Shown piece after piece: positions 16,858-25,266 of a DNA stretch of 64,000 nucleotides; the stretch's first letter is position 1, and every line of letters starts with the position of its first letter. The position numbers were made by a program, and so were the translations under genes. The notes under the pieces are model-generated. The model was not told where the DNA came from, did not search any database, and worked only from the letters and a program-made list of their open reading frames with translations. The stretch covers positions 1-64,000 of the forward strand of contig CACYYN010000019.1 in assembly GCA_902778665.1 (NCBI GenBank), written 5' to 3'. The stretch comes from Oscillospiraceae bacterium. GTDB lineage: Bacteria > Bacillota > Clostridia > Oscillospirales > Oscillospiraceae.

Positions 16858-19353
16858 ATGACAAAGCAAAACCATTTACCGGAACAGATTGAAATTCGCG
16901 GTGCGAGGGTACACAACCTGAAAAATGTGGATGTAAACATCCCTCTGCACCGGATTGTCGGCATAGCGGGCGTATCAGGCTCGGGAAAGTCCTCCCTGGC
17001 CCTGGGTGTTTTATATGCTGAGGGGTCCAGGCGTTATCTGGAATCCCTCTCCACCTACACACGGCGCCGCATGACGCAGGCAGCGAATGCGCAGGTAGAT
17101 GATGTGCGCTATGTTCCGGCAGCACTGGCACTGCATCAAAGGCCGGGTGTGCCGGGCATCCGCAGCACATTCGGCACCATGACGGAGCTTCTGAACAGCC
17201 TGCGGCTCATGTTCTCCCGTCTCTCTGTATATAAATGCCCAAACGGGCACGATGTGCCCCCCACGCTGGACTATGCTGCAGAGAAGGAGGTGCATTGCCC
17301 GTTCTGCGGTGAGACGGTTCAGGTGATCGGCGCTGAGGATCTTGCCTTCAACAGCGGCGGGGCCTGCCCCAACTGCGAAGGCACCGGTATTGTCCGGACG
17401 GTGGACGAATCCACCCTGGTGCCGGATGAATCACTGACCATTGACGAAGGGGCGGTCGCGCCATGGCAGAGCCTGATGTGGTCACTGATGAAGGATATTG
17501 CCAGGCGGATGGGTGTGCGCACTGATGTCCCCTTTTCTCAGCTGACAGCTGAGGAGCGGGATATCGTGTTTCACGGACCCGCGAAGAAGATGCATATGCT
17601 CTTCACCAGCGAGAAGACCAATCAGGCATCCGAGTTTGACATGACCTACTACAATGCCATTTATACGGTGGAGAACGCCCTTGACAAGGTGAAAGACGAA
17701 AAGGGCATGAAGCGGGTGGAGAAGTTTCTGAAGCAGGGGCCCTGCCCGTGCTGCGAAGGCACAAGACTCTCCGATCGTGCCCGGTCTCTCCGCTTGCGGG
17801 GCGTTTCACTGGACTATGTGTGCACCCTTCCCCTCTCTGAGCTGATTGCATGGGTGAACGAAGTTCCTGATTCTCTGCCGCCGGAAATGCGGCCAATGGC
17901 AAAGAGCATTTGTGAGTCTTTTCAACATACAGCAAGGAGGCTTGTGGATCTGGGGCTCTCCTATCTGTCTCTTGACCGGGCAGCATCTACTCTGTCTACC
18001 GGCGAGCGACAGCGGACGCAGCTGGCCAGAGCCGTACGGAACCGGACAACGGGTGTATTGTATGTGCTGGATGAGCCGTCAATCGGGCTTCATCCCTCCA
18101 ATCTGGAGGGACTTGCCGGTGTGATGGACGATCTGGTGGCAGACGGCAACTCTGTGGTGCTGGTGGATCATGACACCCAGGTTCTCTCCCATGCCGACTG
18201 GCTGATCGAGCTGGGCCCGGAAGCAGGGGCAGGAGGCGGGAAGATTCTTGCCGAGGGAACCCCGGAGGAACTGGCAAACAACGCAACATCCATGATCGGT
18301 CCTTTTCTCTCCCCGGAATACAAAGGCTTCCTCCGCAACAGGGCACATCAGGAGAGACTTTTCTCCCTCGGCACCATCCGAATGGAAACCTCCTCCATCC
18401 ATACGGTAAAGCCTCTCACTGTAGTATTTCCAAAGGGTCGGCTTTCCGTGGTGACGGGTGTTTCCGGTTCAGGCAAGACCACCATGATTCTGGAAAGCCT
18501 GATCCCGGCGTTGGAGGCTAAGATCGCCGGAGGCAAACTGCCTGAACACGTGCTCTCCGTGGAGGCGGATGGAATCGACCAAGTGAAGCTGATAGACGCA
18601 ACGCCCATCGGCATTAACGTGCGATCCACAGTGGCGACCTATGCCAACGTGCATGACGAGCTGCGCAAAGTCTTTTCAAAGACGGCTGATGCGAAAGCGA
18701 ACGCCTTGAAAGCCAGTGACTTTTCCTATAACACAGGTTCTCTCCGCTGCCCCACCTGTGACGGCACGGGGATGATCAGCCTGGATGTGCAGTTTCTGCC
18801 CGATGTGGACATCCCATGCCCTGACTGCTCCGGATCACGCTACGGCAAGCATGCCTGGCAGATCAGGCGCATAATAAAAGACGGTCAGGGTGTTTCTCTG
18901 CCGGAGCTGATGGCCATGAGTGTGGATGAAGCACTATCTGAATGCGGCGATCTGAAAACCGTAAGCTCCCGGCTGCAGGTGCTGCATGACCTGGGTCTGG
19001 GTTATCTGACGCTGGGTGAGGAAACGCCGGGTCTCTCCGGCGGTGAGGCCCAACGGCTGAAGCTGGCCAGCGAGATGGGCAAAGGACAGTCTGACTCCGT
19101 TTTTGTGTTCGATGAGCCCACCATCGGCCTGCACCCGCTGGATGTGAAGACACTTTTGGCGGTGTTCCAGCATCTGCTGGATCAGGGAGCAACGGTAATC
19201 GTGATTGAGCACGACCTTGACGTAATCCGCTCGGCCGATTACATTGTGGATATGGGGCCCGGCGGAGGAAAGGACGGCGGCATGATTGTGGCCACCGGAA
19301 CACCGGATGAGGTGAAAGCAAACCCGAACAGCATCACCGGCCGATATCTGTGA
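16858..19353 (+). CDS. UvrA-like excinuclease ABC subunit A paralogue (UvrA2/DrrC type)
   Basis: 831 residues with two ABC ATPase halves: Walker A GVSGSGKSS (about 40) and GVSGSGKTT (about 533), zinc-finger segments CPNCEGTG and CPTCDGTG, signature LSTGERQRTQ and LSGGEAQRLK, and Walker B VLDEPSIGLHP and VFDEPTIGLHP. Canonical UvrA is about 940 residues; the shorter length suits the UvrA2/DrrC subgroup, which lacks most of the UvrB-binding domain and is linked to drug or DNA-damage tolerance. It is monocistronic, well away from uvrB or uvrC. Confidence 0.88.
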   Translation: MTKQNHLPEQIEIRGARVHNLKNVDVNIPLHRIVGIAGVSGSGKSSLALGVLYAEGSRRYLESLSTYTRRRMTQAANAQVDDVRYVPAALALHQRPGVPGIRSTFGTMTELLNSLRLMFSRLSVYKCPNGHDVPPTLDYAAEKEVHCPFCGETVQVIGAEDLAFNSGGACPNCEGTGIVRTVDESTLVPDESLTIDEGAVAPWQSLMWSLMKDIARRMGVRTDVPFSQLTAEERDIVFHGPAKKMHMLFTSEKTNQASEFDMTYYNAIYTVENALDKVKDEKGMKRVEKFLKQGPCPCCEGTRLSDRARSLRLRGVSLDYVCTLPLSELIAWVNEVPDSLPPEMRPMAKSICESFQHTARRLVDLGLSYLSLDRAASTLSTGERQRTQLARAVRNRTTGVLYVLDEPSIGLHPSNLEGLAGVMDDLVADGNSVVLVDHDTQVLSHADWLIELGPEAGAGGGKILAEGTPEELANNATSMIGPFLSPEYKGFLRNRAHQERLFSLGTIRMETSSIHTVKPLTVVFPKGRLSVVTGVSGSGKTTMILESLIPALEAKIAGGKLPEHVLSVEADGIDQVKLIDATPIGINVRSTVATYANVHDELRKVFSKTADAKANALKASDFSYNTGSLRCPTCDGTGMISLDVQFLPDVDIPCPDCSGSRYGKHAWQIRRIIKDGQGVSLPELMAMSVDEALSECGDLKTVSSRLQVLHDLGLGYLTLGEETPGLSGGEAQRLKLASEMGKGQSDSVFVFDEPTIGLHPLDVKTLLAVFQHLLDQGATVIVIEHDLDVIRSADYIVDMGPGGGKDGGMIVATGTPDEVKANPNSITGRYL

Positions 19354-19382
19354 AAGATAATATCAAACGGTATAGAAGGAAA

Positions 19383-19412
19383 AGCACCACTGACCGCCCG
19401 GTCAGGGGTGCT
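19383..19412. terminator. Bidirectional stem-loop between convergent genes
   Basis: AGCACCACTGACCG and CGGTCAGGGGTGCT form 14-bp arms with one mismatch around CC. On the minus strand it is followed by TTTTCC, so it best fits the end of the 19429 gene, and may also serve the UvrA-like gene. Confidence 0.6.
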
Positions 19413-19428
19413 GCTGTAAAAAATGTTG

Positions 19429-19791
19429 TTATCCTACTCTGTACCAGAAATCTCCGTCGGTGTCAGCCATGGTGTTCCAGTCATACAACGCTACAGCTAA
19501 GAGAATAGCACTTCCGTCGTCCAGCACAACAAGCTCCCCGTCATCCCAGAACACATATTCATGGAGATATCCCGTGCTGGGATCATCCGGATAAACGATC
19601 TGAACGGTACCGTCATTGAAAATGTCCATCCGGATCTGGCTGCCGTCATCCATAACCATCACCCATGCACCTTCATAGCAGTTTTCTGCATGGGCAGGGA
19701 TTGCTGCAACTGTGAAGATCGCTCCGACTACGAGAAGGGTAAGCAGTATCATGGCAGCAACGCTGCGGACTTTCTGATTCATTGTCATCAT
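19429..19791 (-). CDS. Small exported protein, unknown function
   Basis: 120 residues from the ATG at 19791, which is 10 nt behind AAAGGAG. A signal peptide or membrane anchor (about 8-34, ending AHA) is followed by an 85-residue acidic domain rich in Trp and Tyr (GAWVMVMDDGSQIRMDIF, then YVFWDDGELVVLDDG), probably a small beta-sandwich such as those seen in lipocalin-like META or DUF domains. No family is certain. It has no operon partner. Confidence 0.7.
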   Translation of the reverse strand: MMTMNQKVRSVAAMILLTLLVVGAIFTVAAIPAHAENCYEGAWVMVMDDGSQIRMDIFNDGTVQIVYPDDPSTGYLHEYVFWDDGELVVLDDGSAILLAVALYDWNTMADTDGDFWYRVG

Positions 19792-19889
19792 TTTCTGTAA
19801 TCTCCTTTGTTTTTCATTTGATACCACCAGCATATCACTGGCAGCATCACAGAACTGTCACAGGGAGATCAGAAAAAAGATAGCGAGCA

Positions 19890-20609
19890 TTAAATATATC
19901 TGTCGTTTCTACTCATTTTAACTATGAGCCGGTAGGAAACAGCAAAGAGAATCACGATAAATCCCACAAAATACCACACCGTTGTGTCGGTGCTGGCAAT
20001 ATAGTCATAGGCTCCGTGCAGCAGTGCAGGGATCACTACAGCCGCAATCCGGAAGGCGAGGGACCTGTCATGATCATTTCCGTTCTCGGATCGGCGGGCA
20101 AGGCCGTAGAACACCCCCATAAAAACACCGAAGCAGGTGTGGCCGGGGATGGCTGTGACGGCACGGATGATGGCCGTGGAAAACCCGTAGTGCAGCACAT
20201 AGCTGATATTCTCCCAGAGGGCAAAGCCCAGTGCTACAAACACCGCATACACAACACCGTCATACTGGCAGTTGAACTCCGGTGAATTCCAGGAAGTGCG
20301 GCGCAGCATGAAGTATTTCGCCCCTTCCTCAGAAAAAGCCACAACCACGAAGTAAAGCAGCACCTGATAATAGGGGTGGTTCTGCGGTACCATCAGCTCC
20401 AGCAGCGTGCTGAAAACACGCTCCAGCACAAGAGCGATCAGGGCGGAGAAGATTCCTGCCCGGACAAGGCGCCAAAGGTGCTCGGTGCTCTCCCTTTCCA
20501 GATGGTCAGACTGATAGACCTTTACCATGAGGAAAATCGCGGGCACAACCGCTGCAACAATCAGAATGCCGTTATAGCTTACTAAAGATGACAAGAGAAA
20601 ATAAAACAT
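19890..20609 (-). CDS. PrsW-family intramembrane glutamic protease-like protein
   Basis: 239 residues and about 7 membrane helices. The PrsW hallmarks are visible: VVAFSEEGAKY (the EExxK motif), ALGFALWENISYV, HTCFGVFMG, and LLHGAYDY. In Bacillus PrsW performs site-1 cleavage of an anti-sigma factor; more broadly the family includes uncharacterised membrane proteases. It begins 15 nt downstream of the MgtC-like gene on the same strand, so both are likely co-transcribed from the promoter at 21389-21417. Confidence 0.82.
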   Translation of the reverse strand: MFYFLLSSLVSYNGILIVAAVVPAIFLMVKVYQSDHLERESTEHLWRLVRAGIFSALIALVLERVFSTLLELMVPQNHPYYQVLLYFVVVAFSEEGAKYFMLRRTSWNSPEFNCQYDGVVYAVFVALGFALWENISYVLHYGFSTAIIRAVTAIPGHTCFGVFMGVFYGLARRSENGNDHDRSLAFRIAAVVIPALLHGAYDYIASTDTTVWYFVGFIVILFAVSYRLIVKMSRNDRYI

Positions 20610-20623
20610 AATGATATATTCCC

Positions 20624-21343
20624 TTATACATTGAGAATGGAGATTTCTTTGATCTCCTCATTTTCTGTGAGAATGGCGTTGAGCTCGTCTGCATTGATAG
20701 CCACCTTGCTTTTAACCGTGGCGTTGTAACGGTAGCCCTCCCCCTCCTTGGTGATGCGAAACTCAATCACGTTGGCATTATACCGCTTCATCAGCTCATT
20801 AAATTTTGACTGAAAGTCCGTTTTATCTGCAACGAGAATATCAATGTTGGAGCACCGGTAGGAATCTGCTCCCACTGTGACAATGTGCATAAGCATCTGG
20901 ATGAGACTGATGGCAATGGTAACAAGGATCCCCACCACATACATGCCGGAGCCGATGGCAAGGCCGATGCCAGCAGTGGCCCAGATGCCTGCAGCAGTGG
21001 TAAGCCCGGTGACGCTGCCGCCGTTTTTGAAGATCATCCCCGCACCGAGAAAGCTGACGCCGCTGACAACCTGGGCTGCAAGTCTGGCAGGGTCAGCCCC
21101 TCTGGTGCCATTGAAGTGCTGCTTTGTGACGGAGAGCAAATCCGCAAAGCCGTATTTGGAAACAATCATGATGAGGCACGCCGCACAGCAAACAATCATG
21201 TGCGTGCGGACACCGGCTTCCTTGAAGCGACGGCTGCGCTCAATGCCCAGAGCAAAGCCGCAAGCACAGGATACAAGAATGCGAATGACAAAATCAAGGT
21301 TCTGAAGCAGCGAAAACTGGCTGTTCAGATAACCGGCTAACAT
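20624..21343 (-). CDS. MgtC/SapB-family membrane protein
   Basis: 239 residues from the ATG at 21343, placed 9 nt after GGAG; an ATG three codons upstream would sit on the ribosome site. The N-terminal half holds four to five membrane helices with the family signature RILVSCACGFALGIERS and GVSFLGAGMIFK; the C-terminal 90 residues form an ACT-like soluble domain. MgtC proteins affect magnesium homeostasis and acid tolerance, partly by acting on the F-ATPase. No magnesium riboswitch fits the 45-nt leader. Confidence 0.9.
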   Translation of the reverse strand: MLAGYLNSQFSLLQNLDFVIRILVSCACGFALGIERSRRFKEAGVRTHMIVCCAACLIMIVSKYGFADLLSVTKQHFNGTRGADPARLAAQVVSGVSFLGAGMIFKNGGSVTGLTTAAGIWATAGIGLAIGSGMYVVGILVTIAISLIQMLMHIVTVGADSYRCSNIDILVADKTDFQSKFNELMKRYNANVIEFRITKEGEGYRYNATVKSKVAINADELNAILTENEEIKEISILNV

Positions 21344-21388
21344 AGTGAACATCTCCTTTATCTATGGATTAGCGTATATTTTGGCATC

Positions 21389-21417
21389 ATCTTAGTCGAA
21401 ATGGCAAAAATTGTCAA
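21389..21417 (-). promoter_or_regulatory. Sigma-A promoter for mgtC-prsW
   Basis: On the minus strand TTGACA (21417-21412) and TAAGAT (21394-21389) are separated by 17 bp. Confidence 0.75.
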
Positions 21418-21455
21418 GAACTTTACGCGAAGGGGTGCCCTTTTTGTTGAAAGGC

Positions 21456-21520
21456 TTGCTCATGCCCCGGATTTGTGCTATGCTGAGACAGTCAAAACTC
21501 TCAAGCTACAGCAGAGTTTT
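21456..21520 (+). promoter_or_regulatory. Promoter and leader hairpin of the MerR gene
   Basis: TTGCTC (21456-21461) and TATGCT (21479-21484) have a 17-bp spacer. Downstream in the leader, AAAACTCT (21494-21501) and AGAGTTTT (21513-21520) are perfect 8-bp arms; being followed by GG rather than T, the hairpin is more likely an operator or RNA structure than a terminator. Confidence 0.5.
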
Positions 21521-21535
21521 GGAAACGGAGACTAA

Positions 21536-22396
21536 ATGAAAGATTATAGAAATACCCTGCTTCCGATCGGGAAAATGGCAAAGGCAAACCGGATTTCCAT
21601 TGCAACACTTCGCCTATACGATCAGCTGGAGCTGCTCAAGCCTGCGTACATCGATCCTGAGACCGGATACCGGTATTATGATATCCGCCAGACATCAAGG
21701 CTGGATATCATCCGCTATATGCGGGACCTGGATCTGAGCCTTTCCGACATCCACGATATCCTTCAGCAGGAGGACATCACGCTGATCGAGGAGAAGCTGA
21801 TAGAAAAGAACAACCAGATCCATCAGCAGCTGCGTGAACTCAAAGCCATGCACGAAGCCGTGGACAGAACAATACAATCCATTGAACGCTACCGTAAATC
21901 CCCTGCCAGCGGCACCATTTCACTGGAGTTCATTGACCGGCGTTATCTGCTCTACATGCCCTGCACCGACAATTTTTATGCGCAGGGCATTGTGGCCTAT
22001 GAAAAAACCATCCAGGATCTGCGAACCCACCTGATGGATAAGGAGCTGCCGCAGCTACTATCCTACAGTCTCGGCACTTCGGTGAAGCAGGAGGATTTTA
22101 CGGCAGGGCGCTTTGTCCCGGACAGGGTATTCATCTTTGGTGACAAAAATCTGGAGGACTACAGCAGCAGTATTCTCGTGCTGGACAGCGGCATGTACTG
22201 CTGCATCTATCTGGATAACTTTGATGACGAGATCCCATATGCGCACAAGCTGCTGGAGCACTGCAGTGAGCAGGGTTACCAGATCAGCGGAGACTATATC
22301 TGTGAGGAGCTGACGGAGCTGAATGTTTTTGATAACCGGCAGAGGAATATGTTCCTCCGGCTGCAGGTGCCGGTGACTTTCCGAAAAAACGCTTGA
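21536..22396 (+). CDS. MerR-family transcriptional activator with GyrI-like effector domain
   Basis: 286 residues. The winged-helix N-terminus (PIGKMAKANRISIATLRLYDQLELLKP and GYRYYDI) is classic MerR, followed by a dimerisation coiled coil (about 80-122) and an effector-binding domain of the BmrR/GyrI type (about 127-286), which binds hydrophobic or cationic small molecules. MerR proteins activate promoters whose -35/-10 spacer is 19-20 bp by twisting the DNA. Exactly such a promoter overlaps this gene's stop codon and faces the dehydrogenase gene, so that gene is the likely target. Confidence 0.9.
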   Translation: MKDYRNTLLPIGKMAKANRISIATLRLYDQLELLKPAYIDPETGYRYYDIRQTSRLDIIRYMRDLDLSLSDIHDILQQEDITLIEEKLIEKNNQIHQQLRELKAMHEAVDRTIQSIERYRKSPASGTISLEFIDRRYLLYMPCTDNFYAQGIVAYEKTIQDLRTHLMDKELPQLLSYSLGTSVKQEDFTAGRFVPDRVFIFGDKNLEDYSSSILVLDSGMYCCIYLDNFDDEIPYAHKLLEHCSEQGYQISGDYICEELTELNVFDNRQRNMFLRLQVPVTFRKNA

Positions 22397-22435
22397 CTCT
22401 CCACCTGCTGCAGGTTGTAAGATACTTGTATCTTA
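22393..22435 (+). promoter_or_regulatory. MerR-type promoter with operator, plus second dyad
   Basis: TTGACT (22393-22398) and TAAGAT (22418-22423) are 19 bp apart. The spacer holds a perfect dyad ACCTGC-T-GCAGGT (22403-22415). The long spacer with a centred dyad is the defining layout of MerR-activated promoters. The -35 overlaps the regulator's stop codon. A second perfect palindrome, TAAGATAC-TT-GTATCTTA (22418-22435), covers the -10 and the expected start point. Confidence 0.8.
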
Positions 22436-22457
22436 ATTAACAGGAGGAATCATCCAA

Positions 22458-23480
22458 ATGGAAAAAGTCAGAGTAGTGCAGTACGGCTGCGGCAAAATGA
22501 GCAAATACACCCTGCGTTATCTCTATGAGAAGGGCGCACAGATCGTCGGTGCCATCGGCCATGCCCCGGCAGTCGGCCAGGACGTGGGTGACTGGGCAGA
22601 TCTCGGTGTAAAGACCGGCATCATCATCTCCGATAATGCAGACAAAGTTCTTGACGAGTGCGATGCAGAAGTTGCCATCATCACCACCAGAAGCTTCGTC
22701 GGCGATATCTATGAGTGCATTGAAAAGTGCGTCAGCCGCGGCATCAGCGTGATCACCACCTGCGAAGAGGCCATCTTCCCCTGGACCACCTCCGCAGAGC
22801 TGACCAACAAGATTGACGCTCTTGCCAAGGAGACCAACTGCACGGTTGCCGGCAGCGGCATGCAGGATATCTTCTGGATCAACATGGTAGGCCTTGTAGC
22901 AGGCGGCTGCCACAAGATCACCAAGATCAAAGGCGCATACAGCTACAACGTGGATGAATACGGCATCGCTCTTGCAGAGGCACACGGCTGCGACCTGACC
23001 CCGGCAGAGTTTGAAGAGAAGATTGCCCACCCCACAGAGTTTGAGCCTTCTTACGCTTGGAATGCCGCTGAAGCCATCTGCAACAAGCTGGGTCTCACTA
23101 TCAAGAGCATCTCCCAGAAGCATGTGCCCTATGTCATCGACAAGGACATCTACTCCTCCACCCTCGGCAAAGAGATCAAGGCAGGCAACTGCATCGGTAT
23201 GTCCGCTGTTGTCACCATTGAGACCATGCAGGGCATTGAAGTGGAAGAGGAGACCATCGGCAAGGTCTACGGCCCGGACGACGGCGACATGTGCGACTGG
23301 TGGATCACCGGCGAGCCCAACACCGAGTTCCATGTGGTGAAGCCTGCAACGGTTGAACACACCTGTGCCACCATTGTCAACCGCATTCCTTCCCTGCTGC
23401 GTGCACCTGCAGGATACGTCACGGCTGACCAGCTGGAGCCCAACGAATACCTCACCTATCCGATGGAATATTACGTCTGA
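22458..23480 (+). CDS. NAD(P)-dependent amino-acid/diamine dehydrogenase-like protein
   Basis: 340 residues. The N-terminus [19 protein letters not shown] is a dinucleotide-binding Rossmann fold, as in the dihydrodipicolinate-reductase-like family; overall layout fits 2,4-diaminopentanoate dehydrogenase (Ord) of amino-acid-fermenting Clostridia, which acts in ornithine breakdown. [10 protein letters not shown] segment and [12 protein letters not shown] mark the family. The other ornithine-fermentation genes are not in the window, so the substrate is open. An AGGAGG site precedes the ATG. It is transcribed from the MerR-type promoter, which suggests induction by a small molecule. Confidence 0.7.
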   Translation: MEKVRVVQYGCGKMSKYTLRYLYEKGAQIVGAIGHAPAVGQDVGDWADLGVKTGIIISDNADKVLDECDAEVAIITTRSFVGDIYECIEKCVSRGISVITTCEEAIFPWTTSAELTNKIDALAKETNCTVAGSGMQDIFWINMVGLVAGGCHKITKIKGAYSYNVDEYGIALAEAHGCDLTPAEFEEKIAHPTEFEPSYAWNAAEAICNKLGLTIKSISQKHVPYVIDKDIYSSTLGKEIKAGNCIGMSAVVTIETMQGIEVEEETIGKVYGPDDGDMCDWWITGEPNTEFHVVKPATVEHTCATIVNRIPSLLRAPAGYVTADQLEPNEYLTYPMEYYV

Positions 23481-23527
23481 GCATCAAAAACCTTCGGCAG
23501 ACGAATCTGCCGCGTGAATTCTCTCTT

Positions 23528-23556
23528 ACCCTCCGGGCAAAACCCGGAGGGTTTTA
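23528..23556 (+). terminator. Intrinsic terminator of the dehydrogenase gene
   Basis: ACCCTCCGGG and CCCGGAGGGT (perfect 10-bp arms, loop CAAAA) followed by TTTATTTTA. Confidence 0.9.
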
Positions 23557-23581
23557 TTTTATCTGTATAAATTGAAAAACC

Positions 23582-23610
23582 TTGCCGTGCAGCATGGAAT
23601 GTGGTAAAGT
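23582..23610 (+). promoter_or_regulatory. Sigma-A promoter for the gene at 23643
   Basis: TTGCCG (23582-23587), 17-bp spacer, TAAAGT (23605-23610). Confidence 0.55.
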
Positions 23611-23642
23611 AAAAGAAAAATGTACTTTAGGAGGGATAAGTA

Positions 23643-24659
23643 ATGCCTCATTCATCAGGCGGCGGTTCCAGAAGCGGAGGCTCATTCTCCGGCAGTTCCA
23701 GCAGCTTCGGCTCTTCGGGAAGCAGTGGAAACAGTGTTTCCAGAGGACCTCGGATTTCCAACGAATACAGGCCGGGGTACCATCGCTACGTATATTACCA
23801 TAACAACATGCCCATGTACTTCTACAGCAGCAGAGATATCACCGAGAGGGACACCCGGCTGAATAAAGGCGGTTTGATTATGCGGGGCGCGATGATTCTC
23901 GTTGGGATCATTCTCCTCGTCATCTTCGCGGGTAGCTGGTTTCACAGCCCGCAGAAGCTCCCCCTGAACTATGACACCGAGATCCGGATTCTCGACCAGG
24001 CGGATGTCCTCTCCGATGCCGACGAGGCCCTGCTGCAGAATACTTTTACCGAGTTTCAGGCTGAAACGGGCATCACACCTGCTCTCCTCTCGGTGATGCC
24101 GGATGACTGGCAGAGCCACTACAACGATTTCTCCAGATTTGCCTATGAGTCCTACGTGAATCTCTTTACAGACGAGAGCCACTGGCTCTTCTGCTACTCC
24201 GGCGACGCCTCCTCTGAATTTGACGACTGGCAGTGGGAAGGCATGCAGGGCAATGACACCGACCATGTGCTGACTGAGAAGCAGACCGATGCCTTTAATG
24301 AAAACGTGCAGAAGTATCTCTACGCCAGAAACCGCTACACCGTGGGAGAGGCCTTCAGCCAGGGCCTTCAGGAGCTGATGCCTGAAGCGATGAAGCCCAG
24401 CTTCCAGCCCAATTCCGATGACGCCTTCTCCGTGCTTGCCTTCCTGTTTGTGCTGGTAATCGGCCCGGCTCTCAATATTGTCTCTGAGTTCAAAAACGTC
24501 AGAGCGATGCAGGGCAAGGCCGGCGCCGTGCGCTGCCCCACCGACGAGGGCAGCGTGAAGGAGGACACCTGTGCCTATTGCGGCGGCATCTATGTGCACG
24601 GTCTTCACCTGCAATGCCCCCACTGCGGTGCGCCTGTCCAGGCCTCGCCGAACGGCTGA
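23643..24659 (+). CDS. Membrane protein with Ser/Gly-rich N-terminus, TPM-like domain and zinc ribbon
   Basis: 338 residues. The first 35 are almost only Ser and Gly, then a Tyr-rich stretch (RYVYYHNNMPMYFY), one membrane helix (about 78-98), a domain resembling TPM-phosphatase folds (about 108-230, starting IRILDQADVLSDADEALL), a second helix (about 260-280), and C-terminal zinc knuckles CAYCGG...CPHCG. The N-terminal low-complexity part and zinc ribbon are shared by a group of Clostridial proteins without known function. The AGGAGG site supports the start. Confidence 0.72.
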   Translation: MPHSSGGGSRSGGSFSGSSSSFGSSGSSGNSVSRGPRISNEYRPGYHRYVYYHNNMPMYFYSSRDITERDTRLNKGGLIMRGAMILVGIILLVIFAGSWFHSPQKLPLNYDTEIRILDQADVLSDADEALLQNTFTEFQAETGITPALLSVMPDDWQSHYNDFSRFAYESYVNLFTDESHWLFCYSGDASSEFDDWQWEGMQGNDTDHVLTEKQTDAFNENVQKYLYARNRYTVGEAFSQGLQELMPEAMKPSFQPNSDDAFSVLAFLFVLVIGPALNIVSEFKNVRAMQGKAGAVRCPTDEGSVKEDTCAYCGGIYVHGLHLQCPHCGAPVQASPNG

Positions 24660-24699
24660 AAAAGTTCAATCTGTTCCGAAAACCTTAACAGAATAACCC

Positions 24700-24728
24700 T
24701 TGACATTTCACAGGCAGCGACGTAAGAT
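24700..24728 (+). promoter_or_regulatory. Strong sigma-A promoter
   Basis: TTGACA (24700-24705), 17-bp spacer, TAAGAT (24723-24728). The transcript would begin near 24735 and carry a small CCGC-TATG-GCGG hairpin ahead of the exported protein gene. Confidence 0.75.
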
Positions 24729-24794
24729 TGTTTTATTAAATAGGGTGGATTTCCGCTATGGCGGGAGATGATCCATCATCAAAGGAGATTGATT

Positions 24795-25238
24795 ATGCTT
24801 ATGAAGTTACTATCCTGGCTTATGACGTTTATTCTCGCTTTCTCCCTCGGCACCAGCGTGAACGCCCCTGAGAAAGAGACCGATTCCGAGCTGCAGCAGA
24901 AGGTGCAGGATCACATGGACGTGATTGTAGACGAAGCCGCAGCGATTCTCGATGAAGTGAATGATGAAGTGCGCAAGAATGAAAAAGTCCAGAAAGCGGA
25001 AGAGTTTGTGGACAACGTGAAGGAAATCGCCCAGAACACGGCGGATGATATCAAAGCTCACTTCGGCACCGAGGACGAAACTGCAGCCACCGCAGAGGAA
25101 GCACCCGTGGAAGAAGTGCCAGCAGCAGCTGAGGCACCTGCAGTTTCTCCCACTCCGGCTCCCGTTTTAACCCCTGTTCCTGTTTTTACTCCGGCTCCTG
25201 TTGCAACGCCCGCCCCTGCAGCAACCCCAAACGCGTGA
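24795..25238 (+). CDS. Small exported protein with helical core and Pro/Ala/Thr tail
   Basis: 147 residues from the ATG at 24795, 7 nt behind AAAGGAG. A signal peptide (about 1-24) is followed by an acidic helical region (about 27-85, VDEAAAILDEVNDEVRK) and a tail of PAP, TP and VFTPAPVATPAP units typical of cell-wall-spanning linkers. No sorting signal follows the tail. The function is unknown. It sits directly in front of the ABC transporter gene and probably shares its promoter. Confidence 0.65.
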   Translation: MLMKLLSWLMTFILAFSLGTSVNAPEKETDSELQQKVQDHMDVIVDEAAAILDEVNDEVRKNEKVQKAEEFVDNVKEIAQNTADDIKAHFGTEDETAATAEEAPVEEVPAAAEAPAVSPTPAPVLTPVPVFTPAPVATPAPAATPNA

Positions 25239-25266
25239 TCGTCACCACATCTCACCTGAGCAATCC

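Noticed and set aside
21343..21389. Magnesium riboswitch before the MgtC-like gene
   Set aside because: The promoter leaves a leader of only about 45 nt with a normal ribosome site, too short for an M-box.
25201..25266. Earlier start of the ABC transporter gene
   Set aside because: It would overlap the end of the exported-protein gene and add residues unlike any ABC ATPase N-terminus; MLTVHDIHKEY is the normal start.
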